Shown piece after piece: positions 52,165-61,667 of a stretch of DNA of 64,000 nt. Source of the DNA: Arcobacter siniprincipis (GTDB lineage Bacteria; Campylobacterota; Campylobacteria; Campylobacterales; Arcobacteraceae). The notes under the pieces were generated by a model. It was not told the DNA's origin. It did not search any database and was given only the letters and a program-made list of their open reading frames with translations. Each line of letters opens with the position of its first letter. The stretch's first letter is position 1. The stretch covers positions 1,426,001 to 1,490,000 of the forward strand of contig NZ_CP182343.1 in assembly GCF_048571125.1 (NCBI RefSeq), read 5' to 3'. Both the position numbers and the translations under genes were made by a program.

Positions 52165-53997
52165 ATGATAGAACTTTCAAATGTCTCAAAGAGCTTTGGT
52201 AAACAAACACTATTCAATGAAGTAACCTTTAGATTAAATTCTGGGGATAAGATTGGACTAGTAGGAAGAAATGGTAGTGGGAAATCTACACTATTTAAAT
52301 TGATTTTAGATGAAGAACACCCAGATGCTGGTGAAATATTACAACCTAAAAACTATAAAATAGGTGCTTTGAAACAGCATCTTGTTTTTACAGAAAAAAC
52401 TATAACAGATGAAGCAGCCCTTGCACTTAGTGAAGAACATAAATACGATATTTATAAAGTTGAGAAAATACTTTTTGGTCTAGGATTCTCTCAAGAAGAT
52501 TTATTAAAAGACCCCTTATCTTTTTCAGGTGGATATCAAATCAGAATAAATCTAGCAAAACTACTTTTAACAGAACCAAATCTGTTACTTTTAGATGAGC
52601 CTACAAACTACCTTGATATAGTTTCATTAAGATGGCTAAAAGTATTTTTAAAAAACTTTGATGGTGAAGTAATTATCATCACCCATGATAGAGATTTTAT
52701 GGATGCAGTTACAACTCACACTATGGGATTAGTTAGAAAAAATCTAAAAGTTGTAAAAGGTGATACTCACAAGTTTTATGAAAAACTAAAAGAAGAAGAT
52801 GAACACCACGAAAAACAAAAAGCTTCACAGGATAAAAAAGTAAAACAATTAGAAGAATTCATTGCTAAAAATAAAGCAAGAGCTTCAACAGCAAACTTAG
52901 CACAATCAAAAGTTAAACAACTTGAAAAGATGGATATCTTAGAAGATTTAAATTTTGATTCAACATTAAAATTTGATTTTAATTATAAAGATACACCTGC
53001 AAAAGTTTTACTTGATGTAAAAGACTTAAGCTTTGGATATACAAAAGACAATATACTTTTCAAAGATATTTCATTTACTCTACAAAAGGGTGAAACACTT
53101 GGAATAATAGGGAAAAATGGTAAAGGTAAATCAACACTTCTAAATACTATTGCAGGTGAATTAAAAGCTTTACATGGTATTACAGAATTACATACAAGTG
53201 TGACTTTTGGACACTTCGGTCAAACAAATATTTCACACCTAAATCCAGATAATACAATCATGGATGAAATCTATTTATCAAATAATAAATTAGGTGAGGG
53301 TACTGTAAGAAGTATTTGTGGGGGTATGATGTTCTCAGGTGATGATGCTAAGAAAAAAGTAACATTACTTTCAGGTGGTGAAAAAAGTAGGGTAATGCTA
53401 GGTAAAATTTTAGCAAAAGAAGTAAATCTACTTTTCCTAGATGAGCCAACAAATCACCTTGACATGAGCTCAATAGAAGCACTGACAGTTGCTATTAAAA
53501 ACTTTGAAGGTTCTTGTATCATCGTAACGCATAGTGAAGAGTTACTTCGAGCTGTTTGTGATAGATTGATTATTTTCTCAAATGGAAGCGCTGATTATTT
53601 TGATGGAAAATATGATGAGTTCTTAGAAAAAATTGGTTGGGAAGATGAAGATGATGCTCCGAAAAAGAAATCAAAACCAAAAGTAAATAAAAAAGAGAGC
53701 AAAAGATTAAGAGCTTTACTTGTACAAGAAAAAAGTAAAATAGTAAATCCTATTAAAAAAGAGATTGATTCTTTAGAGAAAAAAATTATAGATATAGAAA
53801 CAACAATTGAAAAGAAAAAAGATGAACTAATAATTGTCACAAAAAATGGTGATAATAGTAAAGTAATAGAATTATCTAAAGAAATAGCAAAATTAGAAAA
53901 AGAAGCTGAAACTAAATTTGAATCTTTAGAAATCTCTCAAACAAAACTTGATACTATTAATGATGAATATCAAATTAAATTAGAAGAGTTGATGTAA
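52165..53997 (+). CDS. ABC-F family ATPase
   Basis: 610 residues with two ABC cassettes: Walker A GRNGSGKST and GKNGKGKST, signatures SFSGGYQIR and LSGGEKSRV, Walker B LLLLDEPTNYLD and LLFLDEPTNHLD. A ~60-residue interdomain linker and a C-terminal coiled coil (about 515-610) follow the Uup/YheS pattern. No membrane domain. Acts on the ribosome in translation quality control or antibiotic protection. Confidence 0.94.
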   Translation: MIELSNVSKSFGKQTLFNEVTFRLNSGDKIGLVGRNGSGKSTLFKLILDEEHPDAGEILQPKNYKIGALKQHLVFTEKTITDEAALALSEEHKYDIYKVEKILFGLGFSQEDLLKDPLSFSGGYQIRINLAKLLLTEPNLLLLDEPTNYLDIVSLRWLKVFLKNFDGEVIIITHDRDFMDAVTTHTMGLVRKNLKVVKGDTHKFYEKLKEEDEHHEKQKASQDKKVKQLEEFIAKNKARASTANLAQSKVKQLEKMDILEDLNFDSTLKFDFNYKDTPAKVLLDVKDLSFGYTKDNILFKDISFTLQKGETLGIIGKNGKGKSTLLNTIAGELKALHGITELHTSVTFGHFGQTNISHLNPDNTIMDEIYLSNNKLGEGTVRSICGGMMFSGDDAKKKVTLLSGGEKSRVMLGKILAKEVNLLFLDEPTNHLDMSSIEALTVAIKNFEGSCIIVTHSEELLRAVCDRLIIFSNGSADYFDGKYDEFLEKIGWEDEDDAPKKKSKPKVNKKESKRLRALLVQEKSKIVNPIKKEIDSLEKKIIDIETTIEKKKDELIIVTKNGDNSKVIELSKEIAKLEKEAETKFESLEISQTKLDTINDEYQIKLEELM

Positions 53998-53999
53998 AA

Positions 54000-54449
54000 A
54001 TGAAAACGCAAACTATTTTAAACTACATAAAAATCAATGATAATATCTCAACAGCTGGTCAGCCCAAAGAGGCTGAGCTAGAACTATTAGCAAATGATGG
54101 TTTTGAAGTAGTGATAAATCTTGCCCTGTCAAGTGCAACAAATGCATTAGATAATGAAGATAAAATAGTTTCAACTTTAGGCATGACTTATATTCATCTT
54201 CCTGTGGATTTTGAATATCCTACAAAAGATGATTTAAAGCTTTTCTTAACTCTTTTATCTTCTCTTGAGGGCAAAAAAGTGTTTGTACATTGTGCTTTAA
54301 ATTATAGAGTAAGTGCTTTTATGTATGTTTATCATAAATACTTTTTAAAAACTCCTTTTGATGAGATAGATTTATCTCTTCTCGAAGAATGGAAACCTTC
54401 TCCTATCTGGCAAGATATTTTAAAAATAGAGTTTGAAGAGCTAAGCTAA
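54000..54449 (+). CDS. DUF442 / beta-lactamase hydrolase-like phosphatase protein
   Basis: 149 residues of the dual-specificity-phosphatase-like fold: ISTAGQPKEAEL and NLALSSATNALDNED at the N-terminus, HLPVDFEYPTKDDL and the loop VHCALNYRVSAF. The loop is C-x4-R rather than the C-x5-R of catalytic phosphatases. Starts two bases after the ABC-F stop. Substrate unknown. Confidence 0.8.
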   Translation: MKTQTILNYIKINDNISTAGQPKEAELELLANDGFEVVINLALSSATNALDNEDKIVSTLGMTYIHLPVDFEYPTKDDLKLFLTLLSSLEGKKVFVHCALNYRVSAFMYVYHKYFLKTPFDEIDLSLLEEWKPSPIWQDILKIEFEELS

Positions 54450-54472
54450 GGAAAAATTCCCTAGCTTATTTT
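54442..54472. terminator. Bidirectional terminator between the DUF442 and dienelactone hydrolase genes
   Basis: AAGCTA (54443-54448) pairs with TAGCTT (54462-54467) and GGAA with TTCC inside, one mismatch between, then ATTTT. It overlaps both gene ends. Confidence 0.75.
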
Positions 54473-55197
54473 AAAGTAGATTCTAAAATCTCTGTAAACC
54501 TTCTCCATGATTTTTCATCTGCAACTTTGTGATATCTACTTGAACCAATGACCGAAAAGGCATGTGGTGCACCACTATAAGTTGTCATTTCGTGAGTTAT
54601 TCCATTCTCTTCTAACTCCATAGCCAAATTAGCGAACTCTTGTAAACTAACAGCTTTGTCAGCACTTCCATGAAATACTACCACAGAACCTTTTGTATTG
54701 GAATAATTTTCACCAATAGGAGTTTGTAATCCTCCATGAAAAGTGATAAATGATTTTAAATCTCCACCATTTCTAGCAAACTCCAAAATAGCAGCTCCAC
54801 CAAAACAATATCCTACCCCAACGGCATTTGATACATTTGCTCCTAGTTTTTTAGCTTCATTATATCCAGCATAAAGAAGTCTTTTCATTTTTGCTCTATT
54901 TTGATAAAGGTCACTTGTGAGTTTTTTCTTATCTTCTGTTTTTGTTGGTCTTATACCTTTTCTGTATAAATCAACTGCAAATGTTGCATAACCCAAATCA
55001 TAAAGCATCTTTGCTCTTTTTACTTCATAATCAGTAACCCCATCCCAATCATGAACCATATAAATAAGTGGTGCATCTTTTGAAGGTGAACTATAATATC
55101 CTTCATACTCTTTTCCATCCACACTATAAGTAACAAAGCCACTATTTGCAAAAGCATAAATAGCCAAAACAAATAACATCATAATAATCTTTTTCAT
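54466..55197 (-). CDS. Exported dienelactone-hydrolase family protein
   Basis: 243 residues with a signal peptide (MKKIIMMLFVLAIYAFA). The alpha/beta-hydrolase motifs of the DLH group are present: VHDWDGVTDYEVKRAKML, the nucleophile GVGYCFGG (Cys), VVFHGSADKAVS (Asp) and PHAFSV (His). Export is not typical of catabolic dienelactone hydrolases, so the real substrate may be a periplasmic ester. Confidence 0.88.
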   Translation of the reverse strand: MKKIIMMLFVLAIYAFANSGFVTYSVDGKEYEGYYSSPSKDAPLIYMVHDWDGVTDYEVKRAKMLYDLGYATFAVDLYRKGIRPTKTEDKKKLTSDLYQNRAKMKRLLYAGYNEAKKLGANVSNAVGVGYCFGGAAILEFARNGGDLKSFITFHGGLQTPIGENYSNTKGSVVVFHGSADKAVSLQEFANLAMELEENGITHEMTTYSGAPHAFSVIGSSRYHKVADEKSWRRFTEILESTLK

Positions 55198-55347
55198 TGC
55201 AATTCCTTTGTTGTGATTAAAAAATCTTACTAAATCTAATACATAGTAAACTTAAATATTTATATTAATTAGAGCTTAAATTTAATAGAAATAATTATTT
55301 TAGAATTCTTTCGTTAAAATACACCAACTAAACAAAATGGACACTTT

Positions 55348-56454
55348 TTGAAAATAGAGACTAAAATTGCTAGATTTACCGCTCCTTTGCACCTAGAAAG
55401 TGGGCGAATCCTAGAACCTTATGAAATAAAATACGAAACCTATGGAGAACTTAACGAAGATAAATCAAATGTAATCGTTATTTGTCATGCTTTAAGTGGT
55501 TCACATCATGCAGCAGGAAGATATGAAAATGAAGCAAAACCAGGCTGGTGGGATAATTTCATAGGCGATGGAAAGACTATTGATACTACAAAATACTTTG
55601 TAATCTGTACAAATAACCTTGGCTCTTGTTTTGGTTCAACTTCACCAATGAGCCCTATGAATAAAGCAGGGGAAGCATACAGACTTAAATTTCCAGTTTT
55701 AGCTATAACAGATATCGTAAAAGCTCAAAAAAGACTTTTCACTTCTCTTGGTATTGATCATGTAAAAGCAGTCATTGGTGGAAGTATGGGTGGTATGCAA
55801 GCACTTTGTTATTCTATTGAGTACCCAGATTTTGCAGATACAATCATAGCTATGGCAACAACTGCATATACAAGACCTTGGGCAATAGCTGTAAATAAAA
55901 TAGCAATGGAATCAATAAGAAATGATCCAGCTTTTAAAAATGGAAACTACACAAAAGGTGACCTTATAGCAAATGGTTTACCAGGTCTTGCAATTGGTAG
56001 GATGGCAGGACTGATTGCCTATGTGGGACCAAATTCTATGAATAATAAATTTGGTAGAAATTATGTGGAGACAGATGGGCTTTATGAACTTTTTGGAAGG
56101 TTTGAAGTTGAGAGATATTTGGAATACAATGCTTACAATTTTCCAAAGATATTTGACCCATTATCATATTTGTATGTTTGTAAGACTATGAATATCTTTG
56201 ATGCAGCAAGGGGTACTGATAAGTTGCCAGATGCCTTATCAAAGATAAAATGTGACCTTCATCTTATCTCTTTTTCTGATGATGTTTTATTCTTCCCACA
56301 AGAGATGGAAGAGATTTATAATATAATGAGAGATATGAATATGGAAAATGTAAAGTATAAAATGATAGAATCTACACATGGACATGATTCATTTTTGGTG
56401 GAACTTGATAAGTTCAAAGATTATGTAGTCGATATATTGGAGAAAAAAATATGA
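55348..56454 (+). CDS. metX: Homoserine O-acetyltransferase
   Basis: 368 residues: PYEIKYETYGELNEDKSNVI, HALSGSHHAAG, the nucleophile GGSMGGMQAL, and a C-terminal STHGHDSFLVE with the catalytic His. Starts at TTG 55348. A mini-frame ATG-GAC-ACT-TTT-TGA just upstream overlaps this TTG, so translation may be coupled to it. Activates homoserine for methionine synthesis. Coupled to xseB by an ATGA overlap. Confidence 0.95.
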   Translation: MKIETKIARFTAPLHLESGRILEPYEIKYETYGELNEDKSNVIVICHALSGSHHAAGRYENEAKPGWWDNFIGDGKTIDTTKYFVICTNNLGSCFGSTSPMSPMNKAGEAYRLKFPVLAITDIVKAQKRLFTSLGIDHVKAVIGGSMGGMQALCYSIEYPDFADTIIAMATTAYTRPWAIAVNKIAMESIRNDPAFKNGNYTKGDLIANGLPGLAIGRMAGLIAYVGPNSMNNKFGRNYVETDGLYELFGRFEVERYLEYNAYNFPKIFDPLSYLYVCKTMNIFDAARGTDKLPDALSKIKCDLHLISFSDDVLFFPQEMEEIYNIMRDMNMENVKYKMIESTHGHDSFLVELDKFKDYVVDILEKKI

Positions 56455-56651
56455 GTGAAGAAATAAAAGAAGAACAAAGCTTTGAAGAAAAAGTAGAAAA
56501 TGCAAAAGAGTTATTAGAAAAGTTAGCAAATCCAGATATAACATTAAGTTCATCTGTAGAGATATATAAAAATGGTATGAAAGAACTTGATGATGCACAA
56601 AAACTTCTAGAAACTTCTAAACTTCAATTCAAAGAACTATCAGAAAAATAA
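56451..56651 (+). CDS. xseB: Exodeoxyribonuclease VII small subunit
   Basis: 66 residues. FEEKVENAKELLEKLANPDI and LSSSVEIYKNGMKELDDAQK match XseB, a short helical hairpin that binds XseA. Overlaps metX by four bases. xseA is not in the window. Confidence 0.92.
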   Translation: MSEEIKEEQSFEEKVENAKELLEKLANPDITLSSSVEIYKNGMKELDDAQKLLETSKLQFKELSEK

Positions 56652-56727
56652 AATATAACAATTTGAAATACTTTTTGTAACTATAAAAAATATTTGATAA
56701 ACTTTTCTTACTATTTAGGAGGAGTTT

Positions 56728-57390
56728 ATGAAAACAATAAATCAATTACAAAGTATAGACAAACCAAGGGAAAGATTACTAAAGTATGGTCTTAGCTCAC
56801 TTAAAAACTATGAACTAATAGCCGTATTACTAGGAAGTGGAGTAAAAGGCAAAGATGTTATAAAATTATCCCATGAAATAGAAAAATTCTTCGACTCAAA
56901 CTTTGAAAATATAGATTTAAAAACCCTACTTAAAATACACGGACTAGGAACTGCAAAAGCTAGCCAAATAATATCCGCAATAGAACTATCAAAAAGATAC
57001 CTAATAGATACCCAAAACTACAAAATAAACTCTGCTAGTGATGTATACGAAGAACTAAAACCATACAAAAACAAACGCCAAGAATACTTCCTAACTCTAT
57101 ATTTAGATGGAGCAAACAATCTAATCGAAACCAAAATCATCACAATAGGAACCCTAAACCAAAGCCTAGTTCACCCAAGAGAAGTATTTTCCCACGCCAT
57201 AGAAAAAAGATGCGCCAGCATAATAGTAGCCCACAATCACCCAAGTGGTATTTTAAAACCAAGTAGTGAAGATATAAATGTAACCCAAAGACTAAAAGAA
57301 TCAGGAAAGATTCTAGGTATAGAACTACTTGATCATGTAATATTTACAAATGAAGGGTTTATTAGTTTACAAGAAGAGGGTGTGTTGTGA
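56728..57390 (+). CDS. radC: RadC-family JAB/MPN domain protein
   Basis: 220 residues: an N-terminal helix-hairpin-helix (about 10-90) and a C-terminal MPN domain with AHNHPSGILKPSSEDINVTQ, the JAMM zinc motif. Codon use is unlike its neighbours: the coding strand is unusually rich in A and C, with many CTA, ACC, CCA and ATA codons, which points to acquisition by transfer. Its stop overlaps a MazF-like gene. Confidence 0.93.
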   Translation: MKTINQLQSIDKPRERLLKYGLSSLKNYELIAVLLGSGVKGKDVIKLSHEIEKFFDSNFENIDLKTLLKIHGLGTAKASQIISAIELSKRYLIDTQNYKINSASDVYEELKPYKNKRQEYFLTLYLDGANNLIETKIITIGTLNQSLVHPREVFSHAIEKRCASIIVAHNHPSGILKPSSEDINVTQRLKESGKILGIELLDHVIFTNEGFISLQEEGVL

Positions 57391-57800
57391 TGGATAGATT
57401 TTTTGATGAATGGAATGAAATAAAAAAAGAACTTACTAAAAATGAAAGAAAATTAGGTATAAAATCAAGAGAAATATTTTGGGCAAATATTGGACAAAAT
57501 ATTGGTTATGAACAAAATGGCAAAGGTAAAAATTTTGCAAGACCTGTTATTGTTGTAAGAAAACTCACAAAAGATTTATTTTTAGGAATCCCAACTACTA
57601 CAACACTTAGAGAAGATAATGATTATTTTCATAAATTCAAATATACCACATATAATAATGAAGTTTTAAATGTTTCGACATTAATTTTACAAGTAAAAGT
57701 ATTTAGTATAAAAAGAATAATGAACAAAATTGGAATGATTAATAAAGAAGATTTTAAAGTAATTGTAGAAAAGTCAAAAAATCTATTTGGCCCCACTTAA
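57390..57800 (+). CDS. Orphan MazF/PemK-like toxin domain protein
   Basis: About 136 residues: REIFWANIGQNIGYEQNGKG, then NFARPVIVVRKLTKDLFLGIP, then TLILQVKVFSIKRI are PemK/MazF family features. The N-terminal ~30 residues form a charged helix absent from small MazF. The ATG at 57390 shares a base with the radC stop. No antitoxin gene is adjacent on either side, so it is solitary, or the antitoxin is unlike known ones. Confidence 0.82.
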   Translation: MDRFFDEWNEIKKELTKNERKLGIKSREIFWANIGQNIGYEQNGKGKNFARPVIVVRKLTKDLFLGIPTTTTLREDNDYFHKFKYTTYNNEVLNVSTLILQVKVFSIKRIMNKIGMINKEDFKVIVEKSKNLFGPT

Positions 57801-57860
57801 AATAAGTGGGTGTGCCCGAAGGCGAATTGTAAGAGTATTATATCTTACAATTTTTATTTT
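57792..57860 (+). terminator. Double hairpin terminator after the orphan MazF-like gene
   Basis: A first hairpin CCCACTTA-AAA-TAAGTGGG (57792-57810) overlaps the gene end. A second, AATTGTAAGA with TCTTACAATT (57825-57834, 57843-57852), has a perfect 10-bp stem followed by TTTATTTT and should terminate well. Confidence 0.8.
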
Positions 57861-57901
57861 GTCAATTTCTGTTTGGGGCTTGAAGATATAAATATCTTCG
57901 C

Positions 57902-58490
57902 TTTTACTCTTCTTTAACCGTCTTTGACTTTTTAAACTTTTCTCTTGAAAATCTGAGATTTTCGCCTTTTTCTTCTTTGGTGGCAAAGAAGAAACAAGAA
58001 AGCCACCAACGGTTTCAAAGCCCTTTGGGTTCCCTCTCTTATTATTTTTATCTTTTCTGCTTGGTAAAACTCGTTTATTAAAACTTGCGTTTAGCAAATT
58101 TTAAATACTCAAACAGTTACCAATCTTGTTTAGAAAAGAAAAAAATAAACGCTCGGCTTTTGCAAATGTTGGGAAAATGGGGATAAGGATATTTTATTTT
58201 TTGATTTAAAAGTCTTCTTGTTCAAACTCTAACAAGAAATAAATGCCTCTGTTTTTACTCTTCTTTAACCGTAAAGAAAGTAACAAAGAAAACTCTCAAC
58301 GGCTTCATCGGTCTTCGACTTCTTAAATTTTATGATTGTGATTTGCTTTCAAATAAAACTCATTAAGATATGCTCCCAGCATATCTCTTAACATTCAAAC
58401 AGTTATTTGAGGATTACGCAAATCAAAATCAACAATTTAACGATTGCAAATGTTGAATTGAGGGGATAATGACATTTTATTTTTTGATTT
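57902..58490. repeat. Tandem diverged noncoding repeat, two copies
   Basis: Copy 1 spans about 57902-58207 and copy 2 about 58253-58490. Shared blocks in the same order: TTTTACTCTTCTTTAACCGT (57902 and 58253), CAACGG, AAAACTC, TCAAACAGTTA, TTGCAAATGTTG (58160 and 58444), GGGGATAA and ATTTTATTTTTTGATTT (58191 and 58474). A hairpin between AAAACTC and TCAAACAG is kept with different bases: in copy 2 AGATATGCT-CCC-AGCATATCT (58366-58386), in copy 1 TTGC-GTTTA-GCAA with A/T flanks. Copy 1 also holds a perfect 11-bp hairpin at 57969-57994. No convincing gene is present. Confidence 0.75.
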
Positions 58491-58586
58491 TAGTCATATA
58501 ACTAAAAAGTATCTTTTATTTTATCGGTATCACTACTATGTTTTAGTAAAATAATATTCTTAAATTTATAATACCTTGGACAATAA
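58491..58586 (+). promoter_or_regulatory. Probable hsdR promoter region
   Basis: A short AT-rich stretch. TATAATA at about 58567-58573 is a -10 candidate, but it lies close to the ATG; TTGGA follows. Otherwise nothing distinctive. Confidence 0.3.
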
Positions 58587-61500
58587 ATGAAATACAATGA
58601 AGATACAAGAGTAAAAATACCATCTATATTACATCTTACACGATTAGGATATAAGTATTTATCTTTGAAAAATTCTAATTGGGATATAAATACAAATATA
58701 TTTACAGATATTTTTAAATCTAGCATTGAAAGAATTAATAAAACAATAAATGATTTAGATTCAAATAAAGTTTATGAAGAGGTTTCTTTGTTACTTGACT
58801 ATGAGGACTTAGGGCAAGCTTTTTATCAAAGAATTATTGAAAAGTCTGGCATAAAACTTATAGATTTTGAAAACTTTGAAAACAACTCTTTTCATGTAGT
58901 TACAGAACTTCCATGTAAAAATAGTGATGAAGAGTTTAGACCTGATATTACACTTTTAATTAATGGTATGCCATTGGTTTTTATAGAAGTTAAAAAGCCA
59001 AATAATAAAGATGGTGTATTAGCAGAAAGAGAAAGAATAAATGTAAGATTTTCAAATGATAGGTTTAGAAAATTTATCAATATAACACAACTTATGGTTT
59101 TTTCTAACAATATGGAATATGATGATAATTCTATTGAACCAATAGAAGGAGCATTTTATGCTACACCTTCACAAAAACCAATTTTCAACTATTTTAGAGA
59201 AGAAGAAAAACTAAATTTAGCACAACTTTTAAATGATTTAGATGACAAAACTGAAAATGAGATATTAAAAGATAATAATCTTGAAGTAATAAAAAATAAT
59301 GCAGAGTTTATCACAAATAAATTACCTGAAACCCCAACAAATCGATTATCTACTTCGTTATTTTCAAAAGAGAGATTAAAGTTTTTATTGCAGTTTGGAA
59401 TTGCTTATGTAAAATCAAAAGAAGGTATACAAAAACATATTATGCGATACCCTCAAATATTTGCAACAAAAGCGATTGAAAGTAAACTTGATGAGGGGAT
59501 AAGAAAAGGTATTATTTGGCATACACAAGGAAGTGGTAAAACAGCACTTGCTTTTTATAATGTAAGATATTTAACAAACTATTTTCAAGCTAAAAAAATA
59601 ATTCCAAAGTTTTATTTTATTGTAGATAGATTAGATTTATTAACCCAAGCAAAAAAAGAGTTTATAGCAAGAGGTTTAAAAGTTCATACTATAGCTAGCC
59701 GTGAAGATTTTGCAAAAGATATTAAAAAAACAACTGCTATTCACAATGATAGAGGTGAATATGAAATAACTGTGGTAAACATTCAAAAATTTGAAGATGA
59801 CCCAGATGTTATCTCTATACAAGACTATGATATTAATATTCAAAGAGTTTACTTTTTAGATGAAGTTCATAGAAGCTATAATCCCAAAGGAAGTTTTTTA
59901 GCGAACTTAGAAACTTCTGATAAAAATGCAATAAAAATTGGACTAACAGGAACTCCATTATTAGGAGAAGATACAAGCTCAAAATTATTGTTTGGTGATT
60001 ATATTCACAAGTATTATTATAACTCTTCTATCGCTGATGGTTATACATTGAGGCTTATAAGAGAAGAGATAGAGACAACCTATAAATTACAACTTCAAAA
60101 AGCTATTGAAGATATAGAAATCTTACAAGGTAATTTAAAAAAAGAAGAGGTTTATTCTCACAAAAAGTTTGTAGAACCAATGTTAGCTTATATTGTAAAT
60201 GATTTTAAAAATAGTAAAGTAAGATTTGATGATGACTCTATAGGTGCAATGGTTATTTGTGATAGTTCAGCACAAGCTAAAAAAATGTATGAAATATTCC
60301 AGTCAAAATATGCAAAACTAGAAGCTATAAATAATGAAAACTTATCAGAAGAACTTGTCGCTGAACCTCAAACTACTTATGGAATAAATGATACTGAAGT
60401 AAAAAGAGACTTAACAGGCAAAATTATTTTACACAATACAGGAACTATACAAGAAAGAAAAGATTGGGTAGAAGAGTTTAAAGATGCTAAGATAGATATT
60501 TTATTTGTTGACAGAATGCTTCTCACAGGATTTGATGCTCCAAGACTAAAAAAACTATATCTGGGTAGAATCATAAGAAAACATGGCTTATTACAGGCTC
60601 TTACAAGGGTAAATCGTACATACAAAAAGTTTAAATATGGCTTTGTCGTAGATTTTGCAGATATAAGTAAAGAGTTTGATGCAACCAACAAAGCTTATTT
60701 TGAAGAGTTACAAAATGAACTTGGCGATGAGATAGAATCTTACTCTTCTCTTTTTAAATCAAAAGAAGAGATAGAAGAAGAGATAGAAAATATAAAAGAT
60801 ATATTGTTTGAATATGATACTTTAGATGCAGAAATATTCTCACAACAAATATCTAAAATTCAAGATATTAAAAAGATGCAAGAGATAAAAAAAGTACTTG
60901 AAAATGCAAAAAGTATATATAATCTCATAAGACTTTTTGGGCATTCAGAATTACTTGAAAAAATAGATTTTAGAAAGTTAAATCTACTTTATAGAGAAGC
61001 TTCAAATCATCTAAATCTTTTAAATCAAAAACTTGCTTTAGAAAAAGGTGATGAAAATACAAATATAATAAATCTAGCTTTAGAAGATATTATTTTTAAA
61101 TTTACAAAGATAAGTGAAGAAGAGCTTATTTTAGCTGATAAGTTAAAAAATACACTGAGAATTACAAGAGAAGCTTTTCAAAATAATTTTGATAAAAAAG
61201 ACCCTGAATATATCACTTTAAAAGAGGAACTTGAAAGACTATTTAAAAATAAAAACCTTAGTGAAATATCCCAAGATGAGATGAATGAAAATATTGGTGA
61301 ACTCAAAAAAATAGATGACAAAATAAGAGAGTTAAACAGACAAAATGACCTCTTAAAAGATAAATACAAAGGTGATACAAAATATGCAAGGATGCATAAA
61401 AGAATCAAACAAAATAATATAACAAATAAACAAAGTAAGATTTTTAGTGCATTAGAAAAAATAAAAATACAACTTGATGAAAAAGTTTTAAACAACAGTG

Positions 61501-61667
61501 CCATATTAAAACATGAAAACTTTTTTATAGCACAAACAGAACCTATCGTAGATGTAGAGTTTGAAGATAACAATAAAATAAAATTAAATGATGAATCATT
61601 TAAATACATCAACACGCTTATAGCAACAGAATATCTAAATGAATACAACGGAGTAAACAATTGGTAA
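58587..61667 (+). CDS. hsdR: Type I restriction enzyme R subunit
   Basis: 1026 residues. An N-terminal PD-(D/E)xK nuclease (EEFRPDITLLINGMPLVFIE then VKKPNN) precedes the SF2 motor: Walker A HTQGSGKTALAF, DEVHRS in the DEAD position, GLTGTPLL and LTRVNRTY. A long helical C-terminal region (about 700-1026) contacts HsdM. It translocates DNA and cuts unmethylated DNA. It overlaps hsdM by seven bases. Confidence 0.95.
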   Translation: MKYNEDTRVKIPSILHLTRLGYKYLSLKNSNWDINTNIFTDIFKSSIERINKTINDLDSNKVYEEVSLLLDYEDLGQAFYQRIIEKSGIKLIDFENFENNSFHVVTELPCKNSDEEFRPDITLLINGMPLVFIEVKKPNNKDGVLAERERINVRFSNDRFRKFINITQLMVFSNNMEYDDNSIEPIEGAFYATPSQKPIFNYFREEEKLNLAQLLNDLDDKTENEILKDNNLEVIKNNAEFITNKLPETPTNRLSTSLFSKERLKFLLQFGIAYVKSKEGIQKHIMRYPQIFATKAIESKLDEGIRKGIIWHTQGSGKTALAFYNVRYLTNYFQAKKIIPKFYFIVDRLDLLTQAKKEFIARGLKVHTIASREDFAKDIKKTTAIHNDRGEYEITVVNIQKFEDDPDVISIQDYDINIQRVYFLDEVHRSYNPKGSFLANLETSDKNAIKIGLTGTPLLGEDTSSKLLFGDYIHKYYYNSSIADGYTLRLIREEIETTYKLQLQKAIEDIEILQGNLKKEEVYSHKKFVEPMLAYIVNDFKNSKVRFDDDSIGAMVICDSSAQAKKMYEIFQSKYAKLEAINNENLSEELVAEPQTTYGINDTEVKRDLTGKIILHNTGTIQERKDWVEEFKDAKIDILFVDRMLLTGFDAPRLKKLYLGRIIRKHGLLQALTRVNRTYKKFKYGFVVDFADISKEFDATNKAYFEELQNELGDEIESYSSLFKSKEEIEEEIENIKDILFEYDTLDAEIFSQQISKIQDIKKMQEIKKVLENAKSIYNLIRLFGHSELLEKIDFRKLNLLYREASNHLNLLNQKLALEKGDENTNIINLALEDIIFKFTKISEEELILADKLKNTLRITREAFQNNFDKKDPEYITLKEELERLFKNKNLSEISQDEMNENIGELKKIDDKIRELNRQNDLLKDKYKGDTKYARMHKRIKQNNITNKQSKIFSALEKIKIQLDEKVLNNSAILKHENFFIAQTEPIVDVEFEDNNKIKLNDESFKYINTLIATEYLNEYNGVNNW

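Noticed and set aside
55198..55347. SAM-type riboswitch upstream of metX
   Set aside because: No multi-stem leader or terminator pattern is present in the 150-base gap.
57783..58097. 104-codon minus-strand frame across the first noncoding repeat copy
   Set aside because: It has a low-complexity Lys/Ser composition, runs through two hairpins and a terminator, and the second repeat copy does not keep the frame.
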